Assembly: GCA_965203305.1 (NCBI GenBank)
Contig: OZ241874.1
Location: 620,001-684,000, forward strand
DNA: 64,000 nucleotides
Reading direction: 5' to 3'
Origin: Bin80 sp965203305
GTDB lineage: Bacteria > Bacteroidota > Rhodothermia > Rhodothermales > Bin80
In this document: positions 27,147 through 36,130 of the stretch, piece by piece
Layout: the number at the start of each line of letters is the position of its first letter
How positions within the stretch are numbered: position 1 is the first letter of the stretch
Notes under the pieces: model-generated
What the model was told of the DNA's origin: nothing
Databases searched by the model: none
Seen by the model: only the letters and a program-made list of their open reading frames with translations
Position numbers and translations under genes: made by a program

Positions 27147-27218
27147 TGTCAGTGAGATTGTGTTTTCAAGTTACGACGTAATTCGTAAACTTATCAGAGT
27201 TCCAGGAATTGAAGAGGC

Positions 27219-27713
27219 ATGAGAAATTTCCAGGGCAAGCCCAGACGTATCATGTTTGTGTGTCTTGGCAACTATTGCAGAAGTCCGCTTGCGCATGGCT
27301 ATTTTGAGCATCTGCTCAAAAAGCATGATCTGGAACACGAAATAGAAGTATCCTCGTCCGGGACGAGTGACTGGCATCTTGGTGAGCCTCCTGATCCGAG
27401 GATGTGTCAGGTTGCCGAGAGACATGGGTTCACACTCCGGCATATTCGCGGGCAAAAAATTGCCAGAGAAGACCTTGAAACCTGCGAACTTGTCTTGGTG
27501 ATGGACCGGAGCAATCTGAGAGATGTACTGAGTCTTGATGATGAAGGCCGTTATGCTGAAAAGGTGAGGCTATTACGAACGTTTGACCAAAAGTCTGTTC
27601 GGGACGAGGTTCCAGATCCCTACTACAGTGGAATTTTTGAGGAGGTATACACCATTGTGAGCCAAGCATGTGATGCTCTTCTGGAGCACATTACGGACCA
27701 TGCAGTTGAGTAA
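27219..27713 (+). CDS. Low-molecular-weight protein tyrosine phosphatase
   Basis: Phosphatase of the LMW-PTP family, 164 aa. The catalytic P-loop C-x5-R-S is at residues 15-22 (VCLGNYCRSPLAHG), and the general acid Asp lies in VPDPYYSG about residue 130. Such enzymes act on tyrosine kinases for polysaccharide export or on arginine/tyrosine phosphoproteins; no kinase gene is adjacent. Confidence 0.93.
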   Translation: MRNFQGKPRRIMFVCLGNYCRSPLAHGYFEHLLKKHDLEHEIEVSSSGTSDWHLGEPPDPRMCQVAERHGFTLRHIRGQKIAREDLETCELVLVMDRSNLRDVLSLDDEGRYAEKVRLLRTFDQKSVRDEVPDPYYSGIFEEVYTIVSQACDALLEHITDHAVE

Positions 27714-28371
27714 ATTTGCTGTTTTGTCCGAGAATCCATGCCTCTCCCGGACGAGAGAATTTCGGGCATGCTTCTCTTCATGGAGTTGATATTATCTGAG
27801 TTCTTTCACGGACATTTTGAGGGGCGCAGTGATCCTGCCGTTCTCGTCCATTCACCGCACATCAGGTCGGGCATCTGCTACTGAATATCCTGTCCCGCAG
27901 ATCCCGGATAGGGTCTGGGACACGGTGGCGGGTTTTTGCCGCCTGATGCAGGAATGTGAGGATCTCTGAGTTTTTCTTCGAAGGGTGGACGGGGCAGATG
28001 TGAACTTTGTATTAGAAATCAGAGAGCTCTGGATGTGAAGCCGGAATGACAGGGAGAATGTAGCGGAGGGCTTCGGGTATCAGAACATGAATGTACTCCC
28101 AAGGACTGGAAAACCATCTCACTTCAGCTTCTTCCCCGAAGTCAGCATTCCAGACTTGGGCTACCCCCTGTTCCGACCGAGATAGACTCCGCCGTTGTAA
28201 ACAGCCTTTGGTACCGATTAAGAGAAACTGAACTTTCAGAAATAGGTAAAAGGATCCGATTTTCCGCTGTTTTTGCGAGAGGCTTCTTAATAAGCTAACC
28301 ATTTGCCTGTTCATTGCAGCTTAGTGCGTGGAGGGTCTCTTTGGATGTTTAAGAGATCCTGAGTATTGTAG
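27714..28371. other. Long intergenic region upstream of the repeat protein
   Basis: About 660 bp. The only sizeable frame is a 100-aa minus-strand ORF at 28012-28314 with no recognised domain and an uncertain status. A short inverted pair (CATGCC with GGGCATG) lies near 27737-27771. I see no tRNA or known structured RNA. Confidence 0.5.
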
Positions 28372-28384
28372 ATGAAAATTCTGA

Positions 28385-28397
28385 GGGGGGGGGGGGG
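28385..28397 (+). repeat. Homopolymeric G13 tract
   Basis: Thirteen consecutive G between the first in-frame ATG (28372) and the ATG pair at 28435/28438 of the repeat-protein gene. Long G tracts slip readily. Here length change would either shift the frame of a 28372 start or change spacing in the leader/promoter of a 28435 start. Confidence 0.97.
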
Positions 28398-28434
28398 ACA
28401 ACAAAGTCTTGGTTTCAGAGAAAAAAACTACGTG

Positions 28435-29175
28435 ATGATGCACAGTTACATTGGCTTATTCCTATCCTTCTTTTTCGCTTTTATTGCTGTCGGTCCTGTA
28501 ATTGCGGACTCACAAAATACGTCATCAAGTCGCTCCACAAATGCTGATTATCGAAATGTTTTCACTCGTGGCTCTCATTCGGATTTAGTTCTGCGGCTCC
28601 AAGGGACTCCAGATGGCATTAACACTTACAGTTCCAAGGAGGTTTGGTGGTATGGATCAAGTACTGTGGACATTGATACCCGAACTAGTCTTGTACTGAG
28701 TTGGAGTAATCATTCAGGAAATCTGAGGGCATCGCTTAGCCCAAGGAGAACTATATCTGGTGCGAGAAGCTTTACCCGTGGTTCTCCGTCGGATTTAGTT
28801 CTACAACTTCAAGGGACTCCAGATGGCATTAACACTTACAGTTCCAAGGAGGTTTGGTGGTATGGATCAAGTACTGTGGACATTGATACCCGAACTAGTC
28901 TTGTACTGAGTTGGAGTAATCATTCAGGAAATCTGAGGGCATCGCTTAGCCCAAGGAGAACTATATCTGGTGCGAGAAGCTTTACCCGTGGTTCTCCGTC
29001 GGATTTAGTTCTACAACTTCAAGGGACTCCAGATGGCATTAACACTTACAGTTCCAAGGAGGTTTGGTGGTATGGATCAAGTACTGTGGACATTGATACC
29101 CGAACTAGTCTTGTACTGAGTTGGAGTAATCATTCAGGAAATCTGAAAGTGTCTCTTAGACCTGGAAATCAATAA
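28435..29175 (+). CDS. Exported protein of three near-identical 70-aa repeats
   Basis: From 28435 the product begins with a signal peptide (HSYIGLFLSFFFAFIAVGPVIA) and then contains repeats of FTRGSPSDLVLQLQGTPDG..YSSKEVWWYGSSTVDID..LVLSWSNHSGNL. The motif (short helix, L-QGTP, WWYGSSTV, W-N-GNL) resembles small SmpA/OmlA-like or cyanobacterial GSS-repeat domains that sit on secreted or outer-membrane proteins; function unknown. Repeats 2 and 3 are almost identical at DNA level, so the expansion is recent. A start at 28372 would add 21 residues encoded across the G tract; the signal peptide position favours 28435. Confidence 0.8.
   Translation: MMHSYIGLFLSFFFAFIAVGPVIADSQNTSSSRSTNADYRNVFTRGSHSDLVLRLQGTPDGINTYSSKEVWWYGSSTVDIDTRTSLVLSWSNHSGNLRASLSPRRTISGARSFTRGSPSDLVLQLQGTPDGINTYSSKEVWWYGSSTVDIDTRTSLVLSWSNHSGNLRASLSPRRTISGARSFTRGSPSDLVLQLQGTPDGINTYSSKEVWWYGSSTVDIDTRTSLVLSWSNHSGNLKVSLRPGNQ
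28561..29172 (+). repeat. Tandem 210-bp repeats (three units)
   Basis: Units begin at 28561, 28771 and 28981, each 210 bp in frame (70 codons); the last is shortened at its end. Unit 1 differs at its first 50 bases, while much of the rest is identical in all three. Confidence 0.97.
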
Positions 29176-29324
29176 TCCCCTCCCTGCAAAATTTCTGGAT
29201 GACAGAGATATATATCTCCAAAAATTCTTGCAGGCACATCAGGTTAGGTATGGAGATACTTTTTGCAGGAATCCCATCTGGGTAAAGTTTCCTAAGATGC
29301 CATGGTTCTGTAGGGGATATACAA

Positions 29325-30935
29325 TCAGTCTTTCTCGTGGATCTCTTTGAATAGTCTTGACAGAGTATGCACTCTTACATCACCGGATAACAATTTGGGA
29401 AGTAATACATCCCTTGAGGCTGTCAATTTATGGGATTCCGAAACATTCACTCTGATTCGCTTGTCCATGTTAGCGGCTATAGAGTCAAATTCCGCTACAA
29501 TACGGGAATCTGGCTCAACGACCACCAAGTTCTCAAACTGATTTTTGTTGATCGCACCGAAAACTGTTCCATCGTATTTGTATTCTCTCAGTCTACTCTG
29601 CAATGCCCAAGTAAAATAATATGTGAATGAACCTGACCCAGATTTATGCCTTAGTGATGCCAAGCCGCGTCCAATACAACATCGTTCCCATGCCATGTTG
29701 ATATCTCCCACAGGTGCCCGAACGCTTACCAGAGTATCCTCTGGCATTGCCAAACGAGTTGGAGAGGAACAGTATCTCCGCTTCTTTGCATAGCGAAAAT
29801 CAAATTCTGAACTTCCCTGAAAGAAGGGTAACCCATCTTTCCTGTCATTGTAGGTACTACCGGGGGGAGATTGTCCCATCGTCAAGTTTATGCATTCCTT
29901 CAGCTTCTTTACCTCCCATCCTTTCGGTATGTCCCCAAGCTCAGAGTCTACAAACCGATCTGGAAACAACTCCCATATTTCGGAAGGCAGGTAGGGATCG
30001 CGTCCTTCCATCTTTGCCCGCACCGGCCCGAAATCCACAAACCAGTCCTTGAAGATCGTCCGCGCGATTGCCTCCAGCGTCTGATTCATCCGCCGGTTCA
30101 GCTCAATCTTTTCATCCAGTGTTCCTAGAATATGTGCGATGGTTCGTTGTTCTGGAAGGGATGGGACCGGAACTGAAAGATGTTTCAGAGAATCCACAGG
30201 TACACGCTGTCTTCCAGAAGTGCCCGTCATCTGATCTACAGCATAGTTCCGTACCCTGTCCCATCTAGTCAGATAGTAGGCATAGTCGGAACTCGTAACA
30301 CCCGTACGCCCACGAATGACGATAAATTCAGTAGATCCATATGCATCCACAGGGTTCTGATTCGACTGGTAGCGGGCAATTTTCCCATTTTCCAGACATG
30401 GCGTAATACGTGCCATGAGCGTGTCACCACTTTGAAAGCGTGAGCCACCACCGGAGTAGATACGTTGTTCAAGCGCACACACAGACCGGACACCTGCATC
30501 AATCGTGGCCATGTTAACAAATGGATATGCCCTTCCGCGTTCAAGATGCACTTCAGGATTTATGACGACCGCTTCAAGGAATGACATGCTCCGCCACTCT
30601 TCATCTTCGGGACTTTGTATGGGCACACCATGCGCACGCACGATGCCTCGGAAATTATCCTCCAGTCTTGCAAATTCTACGATATCAACTCGGAAAGGAA
30701 GCTCTGACTCAACGAATTCCTCCTTCAAATTCCAGAGTGTACTCTGGGGCAGAGGCACTTCTCCCATAATGGCAATGTCAAGATCAGAATAGTCCCACGC
30801 AGTCCAAGTGGCACGGGAGCCAAAGGCAAGTACACTGCGATCTGGCACATGCCGTTGAAGAGTCTCACGAACAATGTCCCAGTGATCAGGACGCAGATCA
30901 ATGGAGGGAGGAGATGCACTCATTTCATACACCAT
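29325..30935 (-). CDS. Orphan type I restriction specificity subunit fused to a nucleotidyltransferase domain
   Basis: 536 aa. Residues 1-95 form an MNT-like nucleotidyltransferase: GSRATWTAWDYSDLDIAI gives GS followed by D-x-D. From about 110 on it is HsdS: first target-recognition half (SFLEAVVINPEVHLERG..), conserved coil PSLPEQRTIAHILGTLDEKIELNRRMN, second half with GDIPKGWEVKKLKE and a closing helical repeat LPKLLSGDV. HsdS binds the DNA target for a HsdM/HsdR complex, but neither partner gene is in the window. The ATPase cassette is inserted 30 bp upstream of its start. The start may also be the internal Met at 30923. Confidence 0.88.
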   Translation of the reverse strand: MVYEMSASPPSIDLRPDHWDIVRETLQRHVPDRSVLAFGSRATWTAWDYSDLDIAIMGEVPLPQSTLWNLKEEFVESELPFRVDIVEFARLEDNFRGIVRAHGVPIQSPEDEEWRSMSFLEAVVINPEVHLERGRAYPFVNMATIDAGVRSVCALEQRIYSGGGSRFQSGDTLMARITPCLENGKIARYQSNQNPVDAYGSTEFIVIRGRTGVTSSDYAYYLTRWDRVRNYAVDQMTGTSGRQRVPVDSLKHLSVPVPSLPEQRTIAHILGTLDEKIELNRRMNQTLEAIARTIFKDWFVDFGPVRAKMEGRDPYLPSEIWELFPDRFVDSELGDIPKGWEVKKLKECINLTMGQSPPGSTYNDRKDGLPFFQGSSEFDFRYAKKRRYCSSPTRLAMPEDTLVSVRAPVGDINMAWERCCIGRGLASLRHKSGSGSFTYYFTWALQSRLREYKYDGTVFGAINKNQFENLVVVEPDSRIVAEFDSIAANMDKRIRVNVSESHKLTASRDVLLPKLLSGDVRVHTLSRLFKEIHEKD

Positions 30936-30964
30936 CTATTCCATCAAAGCTTGGGTAAAAGAAT

Positions 30965-30987
30965 GGGAATTACCCAGCAAAATCCGC
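30965..30987 (+). repeat. Left terminal inverted repeat of cassette A
   Basis: Begins GGGAATTACCCAGCAAAATC. Differs from the cassette D consensus at a few positions. It lies 30 bp before the start of the HsdS fusion gene. Confidence 0.85.
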
Positions 30988-31098
30988 GCGGATACCGGGG
31001 CTACCTCTCCATTCCCCTGTCTGTGTCCTGCTTCCTGTTGGAAGTGTCTTTGCTCTGTGGAGTATCTTGATCGGGGTTGCCTTTCCTGGATTTGGGTG

Positions 31099-32538
31099 TC
31101 ATGGTTTTTTCTCCTCCTCTTCTTTCCTTGGGAAGGAGCGGTCTGTTACATGATTTTTCAGTTCCTTTTGGGAAACCTCCTTCTCTGGTTTTACCTGTAG
31201 CAGCTGTTTCGACCGGACCTGTTCTTGGACTACACGTTCCTTTTCTATCAGCCATTCCCGCACCATGTAGTCCCGGAGAGAGGGGATCGGGATACTGTAT
31301 CGCAGCCCCTTTTTGTACAGAACGCCCTTTGAGAGGGCCCGCTCAAATCCGCCTTCCCCAACCGCCCGCTTGATCTCCTCATCTGTCAGTCCAACCTCCA
31401 GCGAAACATGCTGAAATAATTCCGTCAGTCCATTGAATTCATTGTACGTCAAGTCTTCCGTCAGTTCTTTGTAGTACTTCAAGCGCAACCCTTCCCCCAC
31501 CTTCAACACAGAGTCCAGCCCCTCCGAAGTCAGTTTCCTGTTATCCTTCCTTATTTGTCTCACCGCGGGTTTCATGTATGCAATAATATGTTGGGGCCAT
31601 CCATGCGTCTCTTGCATGATTCTGTCAATCCATTCCGTGAGATTTCCCTTTGCGTTGCCCTCTTTCCGCATCCAGTCCACAATCACGGCTCTCTCTTCTT
31701 CCTTGTCCAGTGCTCCCATCTCGAATCTGGATTCCACTTTCAGACGAGAAATGTTCAGGGACTTGAGTGCCCGGGCGGTCATCCCCAAACCTGCCGCCAG
31801 AAGCAGAACAGGTCTCTCAAAGTCTCCATTGTGGATCTTGTCCAGGATAGCTCGCACTGGTCCCCTTCTCTCGGAAGTAACCACATAATCCAGTCCCAGT
31901 GCCTGTGCTTCATCCAGCACTAGGAGTAACGGAGTGGATTCCTTCTCAATCACCTCATCCATGCTGATCTTTTTCGTGTCCCTGTCTATCCCGAATTTGA
32001 CTGTACCATGAGCATTCTCGTACCCACCTCCCAACTCTGCGGAGAACCCCGTAACTTTTCTTTTTTCTGCTGCCCCAAGACGCAACACCATGTCAGAGGT
32101 GTCCCAAAGGGACTCCGGTTTGATCACGACTGTTTTCCATCCTTTTGCTATTTTCATGCACTGATCCAGCAGGGCCGTTTTCCCGACTCCTGGCGACCCC
32201 TGCACCAGAAAGATGGGACCACCCTTTTCCTCCTCTGTCTCTTTTAGCACTTCTAGGAAGTAATCCAGGATTTCTTTCCGTCCATTCCAGTGCTTCGCGG
32301 GGCCACGATCTCTGTACCTAGTACTTTTTTGGGGGAATGATTCCACGGGAGGACTGGAAGAAGCCCCTTTTTTCCAGAGTATCCAAGGTGGCAGAAAACG
32401 CATGTGAACAGAGTTTGTAGTACACACAATGCGGGCAAGGTCAAGCCCCCTGCAGTACTCTCCTGGCTTTATTCCGTCCTGCGATACCTCCGTGGCCACC
32501 CTGCAAGGACTGGCAACTTTTTCCTGTGGTGATAGCAC
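31099..32538 (-). CDS. P-loop ATPase, copy 2 (tail frameshifted)
   Basis: 479-aa AAA/STAND-like ATPase. Walker A GSPGVGKT, Walker B LLLVLDEAQ, then an AGLGMT sensor-like segment and a C-terminal module ending YSIPIPSLRDYMVREWL and a charged tail. Close to the other three copies in the window. The N-terminal 60 residues are unlike the other copies; GTG at 32538 directly follows copy 1, and ATG at 32403 is an alternative. The frame stops at 31099 because of a slip in an A6 run (31105-31110); the ancestral tail reads on in another frame to DTDRGMER at 31001. Function unknown. Confidence 0.85.
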   Translation of the reverse strand: MLSPQEKVASPCRVATEVSQDGIKPGEYCRGLDLARIVCTTNSVHMRFLPPWILWKKGASSSPPVESFPQKSTRYRDRGPAKHWNGRKEILDYFLEVLKETEEEKGGPIFLVQGSPGVGKTALLDQCMKIAKGWKTVVIKPESLWDTSDMVLRLGAAEKRKVTGFSAELGGGYENAHGTVKFGIDRDTKKISMDEVIEKESTPLLLVLDEAQALGLDYVVTSERRGPVRAILDKIHNGDFERPVLLLAAGLGMTARALKSLNISRLKVESRFEMGALDKEEERAVIVDWMRKEGNAKGNLTEWIDRIMQETHGWPQHIIAYMKPAVRQIRKDNRKLTSEGLDSVLKVGEGLRLKYYKELTEDLTYNEFNGLTELFQHVSLEVGLTDEEIKRAVGEGGFERALSKGVLYKKGLRYSIPIPSLRDYMVREWLIEKERVVQEQVRSKQLLQVKPEKEVSQKELKNHVTDRSFPRKEEEEKKP

Positions 32539-33147
32539 TCACCGCTCCATGGCTACACATTTCTTCCCTGGTTTTGCCTCTGGCAACTGCTTCGCCTCAG
32601 ACGGGTCTTTGGCCGCCTGCTCTGGCTCAGAACTCTCTCCTGTAAGGTGGCGACTGGACTGTCTTTGTTTCTTGACCTTCTCGTAGCGCAATGTAGCCTC
32701 TCGAATTCGTGAGGCCCTTTCTGTCAGGTAGTCATACAGGGACGGAATAGGAAGGGTGTACAAAGGGGTGGGGGTGCGAGAGAGGTAATTGATCACAATC
32801 TCCACTGTGCCCTGAGCAACAAGAAAATTTCCTGCCCCTGCCTCGTCTTCCCCACCTGTAACCCTGACTTCTGGACTGACTCCAAGTGTTTTTCGCAACT
32901 TGTCGGGATCCCACAAGTCTTTTGGGTCAATCTCGGCTACTTTCCATCCCTGCTCTTCTGCCTCGTCCCAGCATTTTGCCAAGAGTGCAGTTTTACCTAT
33001 GCCATGCGGTCCTTGGACCAAGAATGTGGTTCTGCCTTTGGATTTTCCGGAATCCGCAAGCAACTTCTGGAACTCCGCCAGGATCGTCTTGCGTCCATGG
33101 AAGTATTTGGTTGCTCCTCTGTCAAGAAAGCCTTTAATCTCGCTCAT
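32539..33147 (-). CDS. P-loop ATPase, copy 1, internally deleted
   Basis: 202 aa. Begins like the full-length copy (MSEIKGFLDRGATKYFHGRK), has Walker A as GPHGIGKT, then jumps after about residue 115 to the C-terminal TLPIPSLYDYLTER region and a charged tail ending MER. Walker B and the middle are gone, so it is unlikely to hydrolyse ATP normally. The deletion keeps frame. It stops one base before the GTG of copy 2. The 70-bp leader between TIR and ATG is strongly similar to that of copy 4. Confidence 0.78.
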   Translation of the reverse strand: MSEIKGFLDRGATKYFHGRKTILAEFQKLLADSGKSKGRTTFLVQGPHGIGKTALLAKCWDEAEEQGWKVAEIDPKDLWDPDKLRKTLGVSPEVRVTGGEDEAGAGNFLVAQGTVEIVINYLSRTPTPLYTLPIPSLYDYLTERASRIREATLRYEKVKKQRQSSRHLTGESSEPEQAAKDPSEAKQLPEAKPGKKCVAMER

Positions 33148-33216
33148 CGTTTCATCTGGAATATACCATGGGGAAAGGTACGCTCCAGAACAGGGGCGGT
33201 TCCACTTTTGCCTCCT

Positions 33217-33239
33217 GCGAATTTTGCTGGATAAATCCC
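33217..33239 (-). repeat. Right terminal inverted repeat of cassette A
   Basis: On the gene strand reads GGGATTTATCCAGCAAAATT then CGC; on the plus strand GCGAATTTTGCTGGATAAAT. Followed by the 8-mer AAAGGAAT. Confidence 0.87.
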
Positions 33240-33276
33240 AAAGGAATGCCGTGGGCTATTGTATCTGTACCATGCC

Positions 33277-33957
33277 CTATCTGATTCCTGCTTGGCTGCA
33301 GAATTCGTCAATGTTCGTTAAGTCTTCCAACAGAACCCCCGGATTTGCCGATTTGAGATTCTGGTAACTTGTAAATCCGGTTGCGACGGCAACACTCATA
33401 GCTCCGATTTCTCTGCCACAGGTTATATCGTGTATGGAATCGCCAATAATGACGATGTCCTCGCCTGTGAAGGTTCTTCCGCAGTATTCAAGTGCACGAG
33501 CAGAAGCAATCGCGGGGAGCTTGCTCCGGTCTGCATGATCACATCCGAAGCTACCGAATGGAAACAGCAGATCCAGCTTGGCAGCAGCCAATTTTCGATA
33601 CGCAGTGACCCGGACATTGCCGGTCAGGAGGGCGAGCTGGACACGCTCATCCGGTTCCAGGTGCTCAAGAAGTTCAACTACACCATCGGCTGGTTCAACC
33701 TCTTCGGGCATGTATGTTGCATGGTCGCTGTATTGCTGGAGGGCAACTGGCAGAAGCCTATTGATTTCTTCCGAGGAAAATCCAGACATGTGCAAAGTAT
33801 CCGTGAAGATTTGCGGGTCCGTACGGCCGGAAAAGGCCACCCCCTGTGTTGAAATTGACCGTCCGCACAGCTCACCGAGTACGTATTCAATATGTCTGCG
33901 ACCGGACAGAATGGGTTTCAGCAGTGTTCCGTCTATGTCGAACAGCAGGAGCTTCAT
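33277..33957 (-). CDS. HAD hydrolase, phosphoglycolate-phosphatase-like
   Basis: 226 aa. Nucleophile motif LLFDIDGTLL at the N-terminus, motif II LALLTGNVR, motif III/IV VIIGDSIHDITCGR. The alpha-helical cap is of C1 type. It overlaps the upstream rfbB stop by 4 bp, so the two are co-translated. Substrate not assigned; a sugar phosphate fits the context. Confidence 0.88.
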   Translation of the reverse strand: MKLLLFDIDGTLLKPILSGRRHIEYVLGELCGRSISTQGVAFSGRTDPQIFTDTLHMSGFSSEEINRLLPVALQQYSDHATYMPEEVEPADGVVELLEHLEPDERVQLALLTGNVRVTAYRKLAAAKLDLLFPFGSFGCDHADRSKLPAIASARALEYCGRTFTGEDIVIIGDSIHDITCGREIGAMSVAVATGFTSYQNLKSANPGVLLEDLTNIDEFCSQAGIR

Positions 33958-35036
33958 CTGCCAGAATACTGGGTTTTCAGATAAGTACGGTAGCTTTCAT
34001 CCATAACGGACTGCAGCCATGACTCATTCGCCAGATACCACTGAACGGTTTTGCGCAATCCTTCTGTCAGAGTATAGCTTGGAGTCCACCCCAGTTCGGT
34101 CGTGAGTTTTCTAGCATCAATCGCGTACCGGAAGTCGTGGCCCGGCCGATCTGTGACGAATGTGATGAGCTTCTGGCTGCTTCCTGCGGAATGCCCCAGT
34201 TCCTCATCCACGATTGTAAGCAGGATATTGAGCAAGTCCAGGTTTGAGCATTCTCCAGCTCCACCAACCAGATAGGTTTCCCCCAATTCACCGTGGTACA
34301 GCATGCACATCAATGCCTTACAATGATCGTCCACATAAAGCCAGTCGCGTATGTTTTCTCCTTTGGAGTACACCGGGATGCTGTCCCTGTTCAAGGCTCG
34401 TACAATCGCCAGAGGAATGAGCTTCTCCGGGAATTGATAGGGTCCATAGTTATTGGAGCAATTCGAGATAATAACGGGAAGGTTGTAGGTTTCGCCATAG
34501 GCACGGACGAAGTGATCTGCCGCAGCCTTTGAGGCAGCGTAGGGGGATCGGGGTGCATAAGGAGTGCTGGTTGAGAATTTCCCCGAGGATCCCAGAGCCC
34601 CGAAAACCTCATCTGTAGAGACATGCAGAAAACGATGTTTCTGCAGGTTTGAATGTTCACAGGCCCAGGCATGCCTGGCGGCTTGCAAGAGACTGGTTGT
34701 TCCGGCTACATTCGATTGGACAAACTCCATCGGAGAATGGATAGACCGGTCCACATGGCTTTCCGCGGCAAAATGCACGACAGTTGTGAATTGATACTCT
34801 GTAAACAGGCGTTGCAGCAGTTCCAGATCGCAGATATCGCCATGAATGAATTTGTAGTTGGGGGCAGTTTCAATTTCACGCAGGCTCTGCAGGTTGCCTG
34901 CATAGGTTAACTTGTCAAGATTGACGATGACGGAAGCCGTGAGCTTCGGAACAACCAGATGCAGAAAATTTGCGCCAATAAAACCGGCACCTCCTGTAAC
35001 AAGGATACGCTGGGGGTGGTGTAGAATTGCAGACAT
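33954..35036 (-). CDS. rfbB: dTDP-glucose 4,6-dehydratase
   Basis: Makes dTDP-4-keto-6-deoxyglucose for rhamnose and related sugars. NAD motif ILVTGGAGFIGANFLHLV (GGAGFIG 15-21), HFAAESHVDRSI, TDEVFGAL, and the YxxxK site in SPYAASKAAAD; further on NCSNNYGPYQFPEKLIPL and IRDWLYVDDHC, all diagnostic. 360 aa. No rfbA/C/D beside it, so the rest of the pathway is elsewhere. 4-bp overlap with the HAD gene downstream. Confidence 0.96.
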   Translation of the reverse strand: MSAILHHPQRILVTGGAGFIGANFLHLVVPKLTASVIVNLDKLTYAGNLQSLREIETAPNYKFIHGDICDLELLQRLFTEYQFTTVVHFAAESHVDRSIHSPMEFVQSNVAGTTSLLQAARHAWACEHSNLQKHRFLHVSTDEVFGALGSSGKFSTSTPYAPRSPYAASKAAADHFVRAYGETYNLPVIISNCSNNYGPYQFPEKLIPLAIVRALNRDSIPVYSKGENIRDWLYVDDHCKALMCMLYHGELGETYLVGGAGECSNLDLLNILLTIVDEELGHSAGSSQKLITFVTDRPGHDFRYAIDARKLTTELGWTPSYTLTEGLRKTVQWYLANESWLQSVMDESYRTYLKTQYSGR

Positions 35037-35118
35037 GGATCAGTTTACAGGAGCATGAAACGCTTTATAATGGTGATATACGGGACATAACGCATTCTGG
35101 AATGTTTCCTCGCTTTGA

Positions 35119-36130
35119 TTAAGAGTAAGACGGTCGGATACTGGTCCATAACTCCACCAGGTAGCGGGGGTAAAGCTCTGTGGTGTGGTGCTGCCCCATG
35201 AATTTGATAGGCTTGATGCTCCCCGTCAGAAACTTGGATGGCATGCAGTAAAATAGCACCCTTTTGGGTACGGCGTAACGAGTATGGTTCAATACGGCAG
35301 ACAGATTGCCCATATTTAGGCTCAACACACAGGTAATTGATCGCCGAAAAACGGATAACCTCCTAATATACTTTTGTATCATGCGGGATTGGCAGCTTCA
35401 CAGCAGGTTTCCAGAGGACTGTTTCGCCAGATTCCGTTCGGTCAATAGCGGGATATGAGGAACTAGTGACGGTTTCAAGCCAGTTGAAGAATTCAGGCAG
35501 TGCCCGGAAACAGGATTCTAATGGAGTGAATTTTTGAAGTTGATGCCCAAGCATATAACCCCAGTGGACTTCAAGATCGTTTCTGTGTGCTTCTGCACCA
35601 GCAAATGCCGGAGCAGAAATGTTGCGGTACTTGCATTTTTTTCTGGAGGACATCGCTCAGGGTTTTTCAGTCGGGTTGTGCCTCATTGTTACGAAAAAGA
35701 TTGATCAGATCATACTGGTCACGCGGGACTGGTACGTTGTCCAAGAGCACGATTTTTCGGTAAATTCTTTTTCCAAAGGATAGCATTTGACAGACATTCC
35801 TTCAGATGGTTCATCGCTGTAATCATGACGGATTATGCATTCAGCTGATGGCAGTACCACCAGCTCATCAAATGTCAGGTCAATTTTGAGGCGTGGAAGA
35901 GACCGAAATCCTGATCGTGGTCCGATGGGCCTTGATATCCAAGTCTGCCTTGACAAGATTCCGTCTCCCGTGAATCTGCGAAAATATCAAAATTCAGGAG
36001 CCACGGGTGGAATTTCAATCCCGGTTTTCTGTAGAGCCAGGCACTTGTCTCGCTGAATGTTTCAACTAGAAAGTCGTGATTCTGGTGAGACGGGTCAATA
36101 ACCGTAAAGTCCAAATCTTCGGAGAACCGA
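35119..36130 (-). pseudogene. AbiEii-like nucleotidyltransferase toxin, decayed
   Basis: Pieces in different frames reconstruct an AbiEii/AbiGii toxin: CRFSEDLDFTVIDPS (nucleotidyltransferase core), LPRLKIDLTFDELVVLPS, HDYSDEPSEGMSVKCYPLE, FTEK, then after a shift DQYDLINLFRN. Later come a WGYMLGHQLQ..LPEFFNWLE segment and a C-terminal stretch resembling CRIEPYSLRRTQKGAILLHA. At least three frameshifts separate the pieces, so the protein is not made intact. Homology assignment rests on pattern memory. Confidence 0.75.

Larger units (their letters stand above)
30965..33239 (-). mobile_element. TIR-bounded ATPase cassette A (two ATPase genes)
   Basis: 2275 bp bounded by 23-bp inverted repeats (30965-30987 and 33217-33239; GGGAATTACCCAGC and, inverted, GGGATTTATCCAGC, then AAAATYCGC). 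The flanking 8-mers AAAAGAAT (30957-30964) and AAAGGAAT (33240-33247) match at 7 of 8 positions, as expected of an old target duplication. Inside are only two ATPase genes in the same direction, and no transposase. Confidence 0.82.

Noticed and set aside
28012..28314. Minus-strand 100-aa frame in the intergenic region
   Set aside because: No start context, family or conserved motif recognised; kept only as a remark on the intergenic region.
28561..29172. Possible assembly artefact in the triple repeat
   Set aside because: Unit 1 differs from units 2 and 3 and the last unit has its own ending, so at least three distinct units exist; exact copy number still depends on read length.
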